DNA of 35,774 nucleotides, from the NCBI GenBank assembly GCA_011523945.1, contig WTFU01000096.1:1-35774 (forward strand). Reading direction: 5' to 3'. Below the pieces are notes generated by a model. The model had not been told where the DNA came from and ran no database searches. It was given only the letters and a program-made list of their open reading frames with translations. Each line of letters starts with the position of its first letter. Position 1 is the first letter of the stretch. Positions 1-9,098 of the stretch are shown piece by piece. Source of the stretch: Mariniblastus sp. (lineage in GTDB: Bacteria; Planctomycetota; Planctomycetia; Pirellulales; Pirellulaceae). A program made the translations under genes and the position numbers.

Positions 1-1229
1 AGACGCTCGATAGCTCCAGCTTTCTCAAGTAAATTTTCACAAGTTGCGATTCCCGCAGTGCCGACGTTGAGGTCGAGGTCGTCCTTGATTTCCTGTAGCG
101 TGGTTTCAATTGGATCGCCGGGGATTGCACAAAGGTACTCATAAACCTCTTTAACGGTCTCCTTCGATGGATAGGAGTTATCGATGAAGAACTCTTGAAT
201 AAATTTGTCTTGGAACGAGTACAGCATTAGGCATTCAGAAGGTAGTCCGTCACGCCCTGCCCTGCCCGCTTCCTGGTAGTAGGCTTCGATACTGCCGGGG
301 AGATTGTAGTGAACGACAAATCGAAGGTCTGATTTGTCAATTCCCATTCCAAAGGCATTCGTTGCGACGATTACCTCTATTTCACCCGTCATGAACTTTT
401 CCTGGACCGAGCGTCTGGCGTCGGCAGGTAGGCCGGCGTGATAAAACGTAATCTTTCGACCGATTTTATCTTCCAAAAGTTCGACGAGGTGTTCGCAATT
501 CTTGCGAGTGGAAGCATAGATGATCCCACATCCTGTGCGACTTTTTAAAAAACTCACCAGTTGATTGTCTTTTTCGGCATTTCCGTTGGGGGCGGAGACC
601 GCCAGTGAAAGATTGGTCCTGGCAAATCCTGTAACAAAGGTAGATGGTTCCTTGAGATTAAGGATTTTCGAGATGTCATTCGAAACGAGTTTAGTCGCAG
701 TGGCGGTCAAGGCTACCGTCTGAGGGTTACCGAGGCGTTCCCGAAATCGTCCTAATCGAGCGTAGTCCGGACGAAAGTCGTGCCCCCACTGGCTAATGCA
801 GTGGGCTTCGTCGACCGCAAGAAGTTGGATTTGGACGCTTTGTACGGCTCTCATGAACGCGTTACTGCGCAATCGCTCTGGAGCGACGTAGACCAGTTTG
901 TAGTGACCGTTAATCATCCCCGAAATGCGGGCTTGTTGCTCAGCGGGGGGAAGTGAACTGTTGATGAAAGTTGCCGGTATTTCTGACTCTAGAAGTGAGT
1001 CGACCTGATCTTTCATCAGTGCGATCAGCGGTGAAATCACAATCGTGATTCCCTCTCTGGCGATCGTGGGGAGTTGGAAGCAAAGACTTTTACCACCGCC
1101 TGTCGGCATGATGCAAAGCGTGTCTTTTCCCGCTAGAATCGCATCGATGACATGCCGCTGGCCGGGGCGAAACCCCTCCAGCCCAAAATTGCCAAGCCAT
1201 TTCTCGGGATTGAGCGATGTTTCGTTCAC
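1..1229 (-). CDS. recQ: ATP-dependent DNA helicase RecQ (5' part, cut by left edge)
   Basis: This is a 3'-5' superfamily 2 DNA helicase used in recombination and fork repair. Translating the minus strand from a GTG at 1229 gives an open frame of 409 codons to the window edge. Helicase motifs appear in order: Walker A MPTGGGKS (residues 41-48), [28 protein letters not shown] (from residue 140; DEAH box plus the RecQ aromatic-rich loop), TATAT, then in the second RecA lobe [16 protein letters not shown] and [12 protein letters not shown]. The start of the zinc-binding/winged-helix part follows ([13 protein letters not shown]). The GTG is the first usable start, because an in-frame TGA lies four codons upstream; no good Shine-Dalgarno site precedes it. 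The C-terminal zinc-binding, RQC and HRDC parts would lie outside the window. It is divergent from the ABC gene at 1436. Confidence 0.95.
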   Translation of the reverse strand, partial: MNETSLNPEKWLGNFGLEGFRPGQRHVIDAILAGKDTLCIMPTGGGKSLCFQLPTIAREGITIVISPLIALMKDQVDSLLESEIPATFINSSLPPAEQQARISGMINGHYKLVYVAPERLRSNAFMRAVQSVQIQLLAVDEAHCISQWGHDFRPDYARLGRFRERLGNPQTVALTATATKLVSNDISKILNLKEPSTFVTGFARTNLSLAVSAPNGNAEKDNQLVSFLKSRTGCGIIYASTRKNCEHLVELLEDKIGRKITFYHAGLPADARRSVQEKFMTGEIEVIVATNAFGMGIDKSDLRFVVHYNLPGSIEAYYQEAGRAGRDGLPSECLMLYSFQDKFIQEFFIDNSYPSKETVKEVYEYLCAIPGDPIETTLQEIKDDLDLNVGTAGIATCENLLEKAGAIER

Positions 1230-1435
1230 TATTGTTAATCAGACGGGTTTAAAACGGTTTGGCGAACGGCAATAGCGGAGATTATAAACCATACCGTTCC
1301 CGCTGACAGCCAGCTAAGACGAGGTTTGCTGATGATTTCAGGGTTCTTTTTGGAAAGTTAAGGAGGTACGCAAACCCTTTTCGTAGTTGATGCGTACCCT
1401 AGTGCTGGCTGATTATTTTTTTACCAACGACTTTC

Positions 1436-2212
1436 ATGATTTCAATCCAGCACCTCTCGAAAACGTTTTATGCTGGGCGGCGAGAAATACGCGCCGCGGA
1501 CGATGTCTCGTTCAAAGTTGCTCCAGGCGAAGTTTACGGATTGCTGGGTCCAAACGGCGCCGGCAAAACCACAACGATGCGAATGATTCTGGGGCTGCTG
1601 AAACCTGACAAAGGGTACGCGGAAATTGCCGGGCACCGAAGTGACCAACAACCAGACGAGGTGAAACGGCAAGTTGGGTTTGTTTCAGCGGCGGCGGGGG
1701 TTTATCAGTGGTTAACCGGCCGCGAGATGCTTAGCTTTTTTGGTGAAATCTATGGTTTGAGCGAAGGCGAAGCGGAAATTCGAATTGAAGAGTTGTCCGC
1801 AATCTTGGATCTATCCGGTTTCATCGATCAGGGTTGCGCGACCCTCAGTACAGGACAAAAGCAACGACTCAGTCTCGCTAGGGCGCTAATTCATGATCCC
1901 CCCGTGATGATTCTCGATGAACCGACGCTCGGGCTGGATGTCATTGGTAGTCAGGTAATCTTTAATTACATTGACATTCTTCGCGAACGTGACAAATCCA
2001 TTATTCTGTGCACCCATCGATTGGAGCAGGCTCAAAGGGTTTGCAACCGTTTTGGATTAATGCATAAAGGTAAAAAAGTGTTGACTGGGTCGCTTGACGA
2101 TCTTCAGAAACAAACGGGATTGTCTGATCTCGTCGAGATGTTTATTGAACTGATTGAAGATGAGAACGATGTCCCTATAGAAGAAGTTGGATGCAATCAT
2201 GTCAAAGAATGA
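1436..2212 (+). CDS. ABC transporter ATP-binding protein, NatA type
   Basis: This is the cytoplasmic ATPase subunit of a NatAB-like exporter that should pair with the permease encoded immediately downstream. In 258 residues it has Walker A GPNGAGKTT (38-46), the ABC signature as LSTGQ (137-141, in place of the common LSGGQ), Walker B VMILDEP (157-163) and an H-loop in LCTHRLEQ (about 193). The spacing and the motif GLLGPNGAGKTTTMRMI are typical of the CcmA/NatA branch. Its 3' end overlaps the next gene by 14 bp, which suggests translational coupling. An AGGAGG lies at 1361-1366 but is too far upstream to serve this ATG. The exported substrate cannot be read from the sequence; NatA proteins are known for Na+ export, but the family is broad. 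Confidence 0.92.
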   Translation: MISIQHLSKTFYAGRREIRAADDVSFKVAPGEVYGLLGPNGAGKTTTMRMILGLLKPDKGYAEIAGHRSDQQPDEVKRQVGFVSAAAGVYQWLTGREMLSFFGEIYGLSEGEAEIRIEELSAILDLSGFIDQGCATLSTGQKQRLSLARALIHDPPVMILDEPTLGLDVIGSQVIFNYIDILRERDKSIILCTHRLEQAQRVCNRFGLMHKGKKVLTGSLDDLQKQTGLSDLVEMFIELIEDENDVPIEEVGCNHVKE

Positions 2213-4538
2213 TAATTCCAACGCGAACGAACAATCCATTAAACCGATGCGCTCCGGTTTCAGGCTTACGCGGCTGGCTCAAAAAGAATTGAAGGAGACG
2301 CTGCGTGATCGTCGGACGATTGTCACGTTGGTTTTGATGCCTCTGCTCGTTTATCCAACGCTCAGTTTGATATTCAAGACTTTTCTTCTTTCTAATGCCT
2401 CGCTGTTTTCAACAGGTGAGTTGCCGGAGATTCGAATAGTTTACTCTGGTGATAGCCCTCGGGCTGAGGCCGATTTTGTCTTTGCCAAAATTGGAGAAAG
2501 GATAAAATTCCTCAACGATAAAACAGCAGGCAAACAAGAAGCACTGCCGCGGTCAGATGATGAAAATAAAGAAGATGGTCTGCAGTCGATGGGGAGTGGG
2601 GTGACCGGTAGTGGTTTGAAGGGGGAAGAAGTAGATTTCCCCCCCTGGCACTTGATGCGATGGCAGTTTATTCCGCTGAATGCAGATCCTTCGTTAGCTG
2701 ATTACGTCGAAGCTGGCGAAGCAGACTTGGGGGTCATTTTCGAGTTGAACGACCCGGCGAGGCAAAAGCTAGGTGACTTTACAATCGTCTCGCGGCAGGA
2801 CGCATTCTCACTGGCAGCCGCAGATCACTTGGCAGCAGAACTGGAAAAAGCCAACTTAGCAGAGCGAGAGTTTCGTCTGCAGATGGCCGGGATCTCTACG
2901 GAACCTGCGCTCAACGTGGCTCGCAAATTAATTGGAGAGCCGGTGGAACAATCGTCTTCTCCTGCTTTCCCACTCGCGTCGTTGGTCCCTTTGATCCTGG
3001 TCCTGATGACGATTACCGGTGCCGTTTATCCCGCGATAGATTTGACGGCGGGGGAACGTGAGCGGGGGACTTTAGAAACGCTGATGGCTGCACCACTGCC
3101 ACGTGTGGGGATTTTGGTGGCTAAATTTATTGCCGTTTTGACGGTCGCGATTTTCACAGCGTTATTAAACCTGATCGGAATGTTTTTGACGATTTGGGTT
3201 TTTCAATTGGATCAGCAATTTGGCGGCGGAATTTTTGATCTCCGTGTTATGGTACAGATCTTTTTTCTGCTGATTCTTTTTGGAGCGTTCTTTTCCGCGT
3301 TGCTTTTAGCAGTGACGAGCTTTGCCAAGAGCTTCAAAGAAGCACAGGTCTATCTAATTCCAATCATCATCCTCTCGCTTGGTCCTGGATTAATGGCGAT
3401 GGCTCCGGGCATTTCACTTGACGGAGTGAATGCCGTCGTACCCATGGTGAATATTCTTTTGTTGTCTCGCGATGTAATCAATAACGACGTTATATTAGTT
3501 CCGTCGTTTGTGGCAGTGGTTTCGACACTTGTTTATACCTATCTTGCGATTTGCCTGGCCTCACGGATTTTTGGATCGGATTCGATTCTCTTTTCTGGCG
3601 AAGGTAGCCTGGTTGAGATGTTTCAGCGTCCTACCCGAGTCAATCTTGTCGTGCCGCTGGCGGCGACTTTGTTTTGTCTAGTGATGCTGTTTCCTCTGAA
3701 TTTTCTCTCGATTGGTTTTCTTGGTAGGTTGCCTGCGGAGACAACGGCTGATCTGAGTTTCCGTTATATGATGATGGGGATCTTTACCTGTTTGGCTTTT
3801 TTAGTTTTGCCTGCACTCGTGGCACGGCATCAAAACACAAGTTTTGTTGGGGGGTTTGGTCTTAAGAACCCTAGGACAGTTTTTCTGTTGGCGGCCATTC
3901 TCCTCGGAATTAGTCTTTGGCCACTTGTGATGACGATGACCGAAGCCTGGCATGACGCCTATGGGGTGCTGTTTGGAAGTGAAAAGCAGGCGCAGTGGCA
4001 CGCCAAGTTGCTTGAAACGACGTCAGAACAGGTCGCCCGAATCCGAATGGTTTCGCCGCTGGTGATTTTGTTTGCGTTCTCCTTAGTCCCGGCCGTTTGC
4101 GAAGAGTGGTTCTTCCGAGGCATGTTGCTGCGTTCACTTTTAAAATGGAACTCGGTTTGGAAATCAATTCTGATTTCAGCATTGGTATTCGGTTCATTTC
4201 ATGTTCTCTCGAATAGCGTTATCGCGCTCGACCGCCTTCTCCCGTCCACGCTTATCGGTGTGATGCTTGGGTATTTGGCTTTCAAATCAGATTCCATATG
4301 GCCGGGAGTGTTTTTGCATTCTTTAAACAACGGCATTGTCGTCTTTCTGGCTTATTTTCAGCCTGCTTTGATGGATTATCCATGGTTTCCTGGGGAGGAT
4401 GATTCAATACCGAAATTATGGGTGTTGCTCGGATTGATTGTGGCCACATCAGGGATTCTCCTCACGCGTTTTGCAGCGAGGTCCGACTTGCCCGGAGATT
4501 CTTCGAATGCGACAATTGAGTCGGGAGAAGTTCTTTGA
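2199..4538 (+). CDS. NatB-like ABC-2 permease fused to a CPBP intramembrane protease
   Basis: This is a 779-residue membrane protein read from the ATG at 2199 (a TTG at 2187 is possible but less likely). The first half is an ABC-2/NatB permease: one N-terminal membrane helix (about residues 40-65), a large extracytoplasmic segment, then a helix bundle beginning near residue 265, with the NatB hallmark LTAGERERGTLETLMAAP near residue 282. The C-terminal part is a CPBP (Abi, PF02517) glutamic-type protease: EEWFFRG (E635, E636, R640), FGSFH (H668) and HSLNN (H707, N710), which are the expected catalytic and metal-site motifs, all intact. The gene overlaps the ATPase gene by 14 bp, so the two should form one exporter. 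The role of the protease domain is unknown; processing of an exported peptide is an inference. Confidence 0.9.
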   Translation: MSKNDNSNANEQSIKPMRSGFRLTRLAQKELKETLRDRRTIVTLVLMPLLVYPTLSLIFKTFLLSNASLFSTGELPEIRIVYSGDSPRAEADFVFAKIGERIKFLNDKTAGKQEALPRSDDENKEDGLQSMGSGVTGSGLKGEEVDFPPWHLMRWQFIPLNADPSLADYVEAGEADLGVIFELNDPARQKLGDFTIVSRQDAFSLAAADHLAAELEKANLAEREFRLQMAGISTEPALNVARKLIGEPVEQSSSPAFPLASLVPLILVLMTITGAVYPAIDLTAGERERGTLETLMAAPLPRVGILVAKFIAVLTVAIFTALLNLIGMFLTIWVFQLDQQFGGGIFDLRVMVQIFFLLILFGAFFSALLLAVTSFAKSFKEAQVYLIPIIILSLGPGLMAMAPGISLDGVNAVVPMVNILLLSRDVINNDVILVPSFVAVVSTLVYTYLAICLASRIFGSDSILFSGEGSLVEMFQRPTRVNLVVPLAATLFCLVMLFPLNFLSIGFLGRLPAETTADLSFRYMMMGIFTCLAFLVLPALVARHQNTSFVGGFGLKNPRTVFLLAAILLGISLWPLVMTMTEAWHDAYGVLFGSEKQAQWHAKLLETTSEQVARIRMVSPLVILFAFSLVPAVCEEWFFRGMLLRSLLKWNSVWKSILISALVFGSFHVLSNSVIALDRLLPSTLIGVMLGYLAFKSDSIWPGVFLHSLNNGIVVFLAYFQPALMDYPWFPGEDDSIPKLWVLLGLIVATSGILLTRFAARSDLPGDSSNATIESGEVL

Positions 4539-4582
4539 ATTGAGCATTCGTAGTCTGAGAAAACCGGGAAGGGCGAGTTGTC

Positions 4583-7500
4583 ATGAGTTGGTTATTGAGT
4601 TTGGCGGCAACTCTGTTTCTGCTGTTCTCGCTCAGCCCAGAAGTGTCTGGGAGTCGACTTCTTGCGGAGGATGAACACGGGATCGCTGTAGATAGCAGGT
4701 TCAAGATTTCACGGGTCGCGACTGATAAAATCGCAAGTAACATTTTCTGTATGGCGGTGGATCCTTTGGGCCGCGTATTCGTGTCCGGCCCCGGTTACAT
4801 TAAAGTGTTGATGGATTCAGATGGCGATGGGGTTTTTGAAGACGCTATCTTGTTCTCGGAGCGTTTAAAGTCGGGCGCTCAGGGTTTGGCTTTTGACGGG
4901 ACTGACATTTTCTGTACGGGCGACGGTGGAATATGGAAGTTCTCCGATGTTGATCGAAACGGCGTTGCCGATGCTCCCCCAGAAAAAATGCTGGCAATAA
5001 AAACGGGGGGTGAACATGATGCTCACGCAATCCGAAAAGGCGCCGATGGCTGGTGGTATTTGCTTGCTGGTAACGGCACCCCTGTTTTGCCAGACTATAA
5101 CTCAATTACGAGCGCACCGATTAAAAATCCTAGAGCCGGATTCTTAATGAGGATCAGTTCTGACTGGACTAAAAAAGAGATTTTTGCTCACGGTTTCCGG
5201 AATGCTTACGATTTCGATTTTGCTGGAGACGGAAGCGTCTTTGTTTTCGACAGTGACGGGGAACGGGATATTTCGCTGCCGTGGTACCGCCCGACAAGAG
5301 TCTTTCAAATTCATGCAGGGGACGACGCCGGTTGGGTTGCGGCTGGTTGGAAACGTCCTGATTACTTTTTTGACATGCCGTTGGTGATCGGCTCTTTGGG
5401 ACGAGGGAGTCCAACAGGAGTGAAAGTTGCAAAGCCGAAGGTCTCGACTGGCTCAACGGAATCGGGTGTTAACACGGACGCGATTTTTGTTGCAGACTGG
5501 ACGTTTGGTCGAGTTTTAGTTTCGAGGAAATCTCAGCGCGATCAGAATCGCCTGGGTTTTCAGGATTTCGCTGTGGCGAAAGGACAAACGGGTTTTGCGG
5601 TAACCGATCTCGATTTTGATTCAGCGGGTGATCTTTTAATAAGTGTTGGTGGCAGAGGAACCGAAGGTGGTGTTTATCGAATAACTCCGCAAGATCGAGT
5701 TGCTCCGTATGTTTCGAAAGACCCGCTGCGGCGGTCAGTTTCGAAAGACCCCGTGCGGCGGTCGGTCGAAGTGATTCCGCGTGAAGTTTGGTTGAGCAAG
5801 TGGTTGAATTCAGAGATTAGTAATTCTCGGCCAGAGGTGCTTTTGCGATCCTTAATCGGTTGGACTGAAGCCGATTTGCGGAGTCAATATGGAGAAGAGC
5901 AGATTCGACAGCTCAGAGATTATCTCAACAAAAGCGTGGTAGGCATGGATTCTTCGAATGCCGCTCTGTGGATGGGTGTTTTTTCCAATTTGGGCGAGAG
6001 CATCCTGCCGTTTGTCGAAACATGGCCTGGTCCGGTAAAGCTCGCGTGTCGCGTCGCAAGGCAGGATGGCAATCAGGAAAATCGAGTGGGGGTTTTTGAG
6101 GATGTTTTGAATTCAGTATCGGTGGATAAGCCGTCGCTTTTCTTGGTTCGGTTAGGTCAGTTAGTTATGGAAGGTTGCGGCGGCGAAGAGGTAAAGCCAA
6201 TGTTTGCGGGGTACACTCCCAAAGTTCCCCTTGAAATGAGTCGTAAAAAAAGCCTTGAACTTGCTGATAAAATTTCACAATTACTGAAGATGTCACGCCA
6301 CTCGGAATTGGCAAACGCGAAAGCAAGTCGAATTGAACTGGGGCGACTGGCGGCGTTGGTTGGTGTTGGCTCCTCCGAATTATTTACTCAGATGTGTATT
6401 GAATTGGCGAAGCCAAACCTCACGCTGGAAGAACGAATTCATTGGCTGAATTGCCTTGCCTCTATTTCAAGTAATGATGATAAATCAACGAATGAGGAGC
6501 GAGCTGCGGTCGCGCTGTCCCTCGCATCGATCGCCGGTCAGGTTCAAACGGAGAAGTTGGCAACGGATCGAAATTTTAAACCAAGGTTGAGGTCGGTGTT
6601 TCAGAGATTTAAGAAAGCTTGGGGAGTGAGTTTTGAAATCCAACTCGCCAATCAGTTGAGTGGGGAGGGAGAGCAATTGTTTTTTGTGAGAGAATTCAGT
6701 GAAGCGACGAAGGAGGTTCTTCTTCCCAAGGTGCTGGATTGGATTCGCGATAACCCGGATGCCGTTGGGTTTGAACATCTTGATTTGCTGGGAAGTGACG
6801 GGTCGGTTGAGTGCTTGGAAGTCGTTAGGACCTTTTCCAATCGGCGAGATCTGCGACCAGCGGTTATTGCCAATTTAATCAGCTCGCCTCAACTGACCGA
6901 TTCCGAACTATTTCGATTGGGTTTGGAATCGCTGGATGTGCTGACTGTAAAAAATTCCGCTATAGGATTGAGAAGAATTTCACAACCCGTTGGCGTCCGT
7001 GCAATCCTCGCCGCTTCGAATGCGTTGATTCGAATGAGTTGGGATAAATCAACGGTTTCTGCGCGGGATCAATTGGTAATGTTTTTAGAAAGTGAATCGC
7101 AGCAGAAGTTTGGCTATAAATTTAAGTCCAGTGGCGGCATACAGGTCGATGTGCTCGATCGGATATCTCGGTGGATTGAACGGGAATACCCGCGAGAATT
7201 CCTAGTAAATCAACAGCAACAGAAATCGGTCGGTCGACGATTATCGGAGCGAATAGCCGCAGTGGATTGGAGTCGTGGCGACGCAAAGCGTGGAGCTTCC
7301 CTCTATAAGAATCTTCAATGTGCTCGATGTCATGACGCTGGAAGCCGGCTTGGTCCACGATTGGAAGGACTTGGGAATAGGTTCAGTCGTGATGATTTAT
7401 TTCGCGCGATAATTTATCCTAATGAGCAAGTGCCGGAGCGATACCGCGCCGTGGCAATTGAGACTGTTGATGGACAATATATACAAGGGGCAATGGTTTA

Positions 7501-7672
7501 CGAATCGGTAGATGGGATTACGCTCCAGCAAACAGACGGAAAAACGAGACGCATAAATCGTGATCAAATCGAATTTCAAACGCGGTCGGATAAGTCGTTG
7601 ATGCCGGAAGGCTTGCTCGATCATGCAACCGACGGTGATCTGGCCGATCTCTACGAATATCTATCCAAGTAG
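4583..7672 (+). CDS. Secreted PVC-type haem protein: N-terminal beta-propeller plus C-terminal c-type haem domain
   Basis: The 1029-residue protein has a signal peptide (about residues 1-22, hydrophobic core LLSLAATLFLLFSL). Residues about 35-360 look like the NHL/PQQ-sugar-dehydrogenase-like beta-propeller of planctomycete membrane-bound dehydrogenase-type proteins (GLAFDGTDIFCTGDGGIWKF, GFRNAYDFDF, DAGWVAAGW). A long helical middle region follows. The C-terminus has a single CxxCH haem site (CARCH, residues 913-917) in the usual PVC setting: RGASLYKNLQ before it and GPRLEGLGNRFSRDDLFRAI after it. It should act outside the cytoplasmic membrane in electron transfer or sugar oxidation; the substrate is unknown. 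It begins 44 bp after the permease gene on the same strand. A 27-bp tandem duplication sits between propeller and middle region. The neighbours do not suggest a pathway. Confidence 0.85.
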   Translation: MSWLLSLAATLFLLFSLSPEVSGSRLLAEDEHGIAVDSRFKISRVATDKIASNIFCMAVDPLGRVFVSGPGYIKVLMDSDGDGVFEDAILFSERLKSGAQGLAFDGTDIFCTGDGGIWKFSDVDRNGVADAPPEKMLAIKTGGEHDAHAIRKGADGWWYLLAGNGTPVLPDYNSITSAPIKNPRAGFLMRISSDWTKKEIFAHGFRNAYDFDFAGDGSVFVFDSDGERDISLPWYRPTRVFQIHAGDDAGWVAAGWKRPDYFFDMPLVIGSLGRGSPTGVKVAKPKVSTGSTESGVNTDAIFVADWTFGRVLVSRKSQRDQNRLGFQDFAVAKGQTGFAVTDLDFDSAGDLLISVGGRGTEGGVYRITPQDRVAPYVSKDPLRRSVSKDPVRRSVEVIPREVWLSKWLNSEISNSRPEVLLRSLIGWTEADLRSQYGEEQIRQLRDYLNKSVVGMDSSNAALWMGVFSNLGESILPFVETWPGPVKLACRVARQDGNQENRVGVFEDVLNSVSVDKPSLFLVRLGQLVMEGCGGEEVKPMFAGYTPKVPLEMSRKKSLELADKISQLLKMSRHSELANAKASRIELGRLAALVGVGSSELFTQMCIELAKPNLTLEERIHWLNCLASISSNDDKSTNEERAAVALSLASIAGQVQTEKLATDRNFKPRLRSVFQRFKKAWGVSFEIQLANQLSGEGEQLFFVREFSEATKEVLLPKVLDWIRDNPDAVGFEHLDLLGSDGSVECLEVVRTFSNRRDLRPAVIANLISSPQLTDSELFRLGLESLDVLTVKNSAIGLRRISQPVGVRAILAASNALIRMSWDKSTVSARDQLVMFLESESQQKFGYKFKSSGGIQVDVLDRISRWIEREYPREFLVNQQQQKSVGRRLSERIAAVDWSRGDAKRGASLYKNLQCARCHDAGSRLGPRLEGLGNRFSRDDLFRAIIYPNEQVPERYRAVAIETVDGQYIQGAMVYESVDGITLQQTDGKTRRINRDQIEFQTRSDKSLMPEGLLDHATDGDLADLYEYLSK
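5711..5764 (+). repeat. 27-bp in-frame tandem duplication inside the haem protein gene
   Basis: Two adjacent 27-bp units (5711-5737 and 5738-5764) differ at only three positions. They encode VSKDPLRRS followed by VSKDPVRRS at the boundary between the propeller and the middle region. The unit keeps the reading frame. It may be slippage or a small dispersed element inserted into a linker. Confidence 0.85.
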
Positions 7673-7719
7673 GGAGAGCGGAATAGGCGGTTTAATCGCG
7701 ACGGATTGGGTGAATTCTG

Positions 7720-7923
7720 TTAGGGCTGGGCAACGATGTTTGAGATCGCAAGAAGGTAGATTCCAATAAGCAATAATCCGGAACCAATCAGCCCGACGCA
7801 GAATCTTTCCGGCTTTTTGCCAAATCGAGTTGCGATAGCTTTAATGATTGTCAGTTGAAAAGCCCAGCCCTGGTTGCGAATGCTGGCCGTCAGGAAAATC
7901 AAGCCGAATACGGTAGCAACCAT
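7720..7923 (-). CDS. Small hypothetical two-helix membrane protein
   Basis: This is a 67-residue reading frame with two hydrophobic segments (VATVFGLIFLTAS and FCVGLIGSGLLLIGIYLLAI) flanking an amphipathic stretch ending in ATRFGKKPERF. The layout resembles small planctomycete membrane proteins with an FGRxxxR-type motif before the last helix; this is recollection, not a search. The frame stays open for 14 codons above the ATG, reading PWNNPIDIRDLFVG, up to a TAA at 7966-7968. The true N-terminus may therefore be longer with a rare start, or the 5' end may be damaged. It lies between the converging haem gene and the Cys-rich gene. No function is assigned, and being noncoding is a real alternative. 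Confidence 0.45.
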   Translation of the reverse strand: MVATVFGLIFLTASIRNQGWAFQLTIIKAIATRFGKKPERFCVGLIGSGLLLIGIYLLAISNIVAQP

Positions 7924-8091
7924 TCCGACGAAGAGATCGCGAATATCAATGGGATTATTCCAGGGTTAAGTCGAAGACAATTCGGGGAGCAAAATCAAGC
8001 TGAATGCCCTTTGTTTGTAGAGTTGAGCTAGTCCTAAACTGCACAGAATCAATAGGAATGAATCAGGCGAATGTTTGTCCACCCGATGCTG

Positions 8092-8114
8092 GGTTGATTT
8101 TACTAAAATCAACC
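8092..8114. repeat. Perfect 10-bp inverted repeat with a 3-nt loop
   Basis: GGTTGATTTT (8092-8101), loop ACT, then AAAATCAACC (8105-8114). No T-run follows on either strand, so it is not a standard terminator. It lies just past the terminator of the Cys-rich gene and upstream of the small membrane gene on the minus strand. It could be an operator or an RNA processing stem. Confidence 0.7.
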
Positions 8115-8124
8115 AATTATGCTG

Positions 8125-8160
8125 AAAAAAAAGACACGAGCCAAAATAGGCTCGTGTCTT
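8125..8160 (-). terminator. Rho-independent terminator of the Cys-rich protein gene
   Basis: A perfect 12-bp stem (8131-8142 with 8149-8160, arm AAGACACGAGCC) has a 6-nt loop. On the minus strand it is followed by a T-run (complement of the A-run 8125-8132). It lies about 57 bp beyond the stop codon at 8217. Confidence 0.92.
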
Positions 8161-8216
8161 CGGTTTTGTAGTAATCGTCAGTTCGGCCTAGGTGGCTAGC
8201 CGATGACGTTTTCAAC

Positions 8217-8612
8217 CTAGTTAGCTGGAGCTGGCTCTGGAGTCATCTCAGCAGCTTCTTCGTGACCGCAGCAAGGATCTGGCTTGCAGCAGCGAACGTT
8301 AGGAATCATGCCTTTGATTTTTGACAAGCAGTTACGCTTGCAAGGATCAACAGGAACGTCAACGATGCATGGACGGCATCGTGTAACGCACTCTTTGGTG
8401 CGGGTAAGCTTACGCTTTGTGCAACCGCACTCATCTGTAACACACTCAAACTTCAGACGGCAAACTTCCTTCTGAACCTGAACCATAACGATCTTCTTGC
8501 GAGTTTTCGCGCAAGGATCTTTCTCAGCGCAACCACCGCAATCTTGAGCGGAAGCCATCATTGGGAAACACATAGCCACACACATGATGGCAGGAAAAGC
8601 AAACTTAAACAT
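8217..8612 (-). CDS. Secreted cysteine-rich protein (planctomycete-type, unknown function)
   Basis: The 131-residue protein has a clear signal peptide ending ASA (about residue 22). The mature part carries 16 cysteines in about 108 residues, several as DPC, CGC, CC and CxxC groups, mixed with many Lys/Arg and a Pro/Glu tail (TPEPAPAN). A middle stretch (KKIVMVQVQKEVCRLKFEC) resembles basic-hydrophobic strands seen in small Cys-rich exported planctomycete proteins. Disulfide-stabilised cell-wall or matrix function is inference. A Shine-Dalgarno-like GAGGT lies 4 nt above the ATG, and a strong terminator sits downstream, so it is a well-defined single-gene unit. Short inverted repeats are present upstream (GTTGT-G-ACAAC at 8635-8645). 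Confidence 0.85.
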   Translation of the reverse strand: MFKFAFPAIMCVAMCFPMMASAQDCGGCAEKDPCAKTRKKIVMVQVQKEVCRLKFECVTDECGCTKRKLTRTKECVTRCRPCIVDVPVDPCKRNCLSKIKGMIPNVRCCKPDPCCGHEEAAEMTPEPAPAN

Positions 8613-9098
8613 AGTAACCTCATTTGTTTTGAACGTTGTGACAACACCTCACACCTATGTGTATTGGTATCGCGAATCTGTTTATCCAACTTAACTCGCA
8701 GATAAAAATTGTTGGATGTGCTTTGAAAATAAGTACCAGTATCAACGAATTAAATGATTAGAACTGCGACCCACTCTCATATTTGATACAACCGGATTTT
8801 CGCTGGTTTCAAAATTCCGATGGGGATTGAATTAGGCTTTGAAAAGACGGGCGAAGCGAACTCTGCGCGGCTGCAGGTTGTAGCGAATAAATTGGCGAAG
8901 TCGAGACGATCGCCCGGCTTTGTTCTCTTAAATAGCTCTAGTGACCTAAGGCGAAACGCATAGAGACGCGTTCCATAGGTTAGCCGATGGCGTGGCAGAT
9001 TGGGCCGATGAGATTGCGTCGATCAATCTCGCAAGACTTAAAAAACTGAGCGGCGGTCAAGTGTTTTGATGCTCTATGGCTAGAGATCCGAAACGCTG
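8613..9098. other. Intergenic region, no gene seen
   Basis: This 486-bp stretch is the upstream region of the Cys-rich gene and the downstream region of the phosphatase-fold gene. I see no convincing reading frame or RNA gene. It holds GTTGT-G-ACAAC (8635-8645) and a long-range pair GGGCGA (8849-8854) / TCGCCC (8910-8915) that could close a structured RNA of about 65 nt. A small CTCTA/TAGAG stem (9072-9085) lies after the stop at 9099. No clear promoter was found. Confidence 0.5.

Noticed and set aside
8849..8915. A known structured RNA (6S, riboswitch or similar) in the region upstream of the Cys-rich gene
   Set aside because: Only a single 6-bp closing stem is visible, and no conserved core of a known class was recognised.
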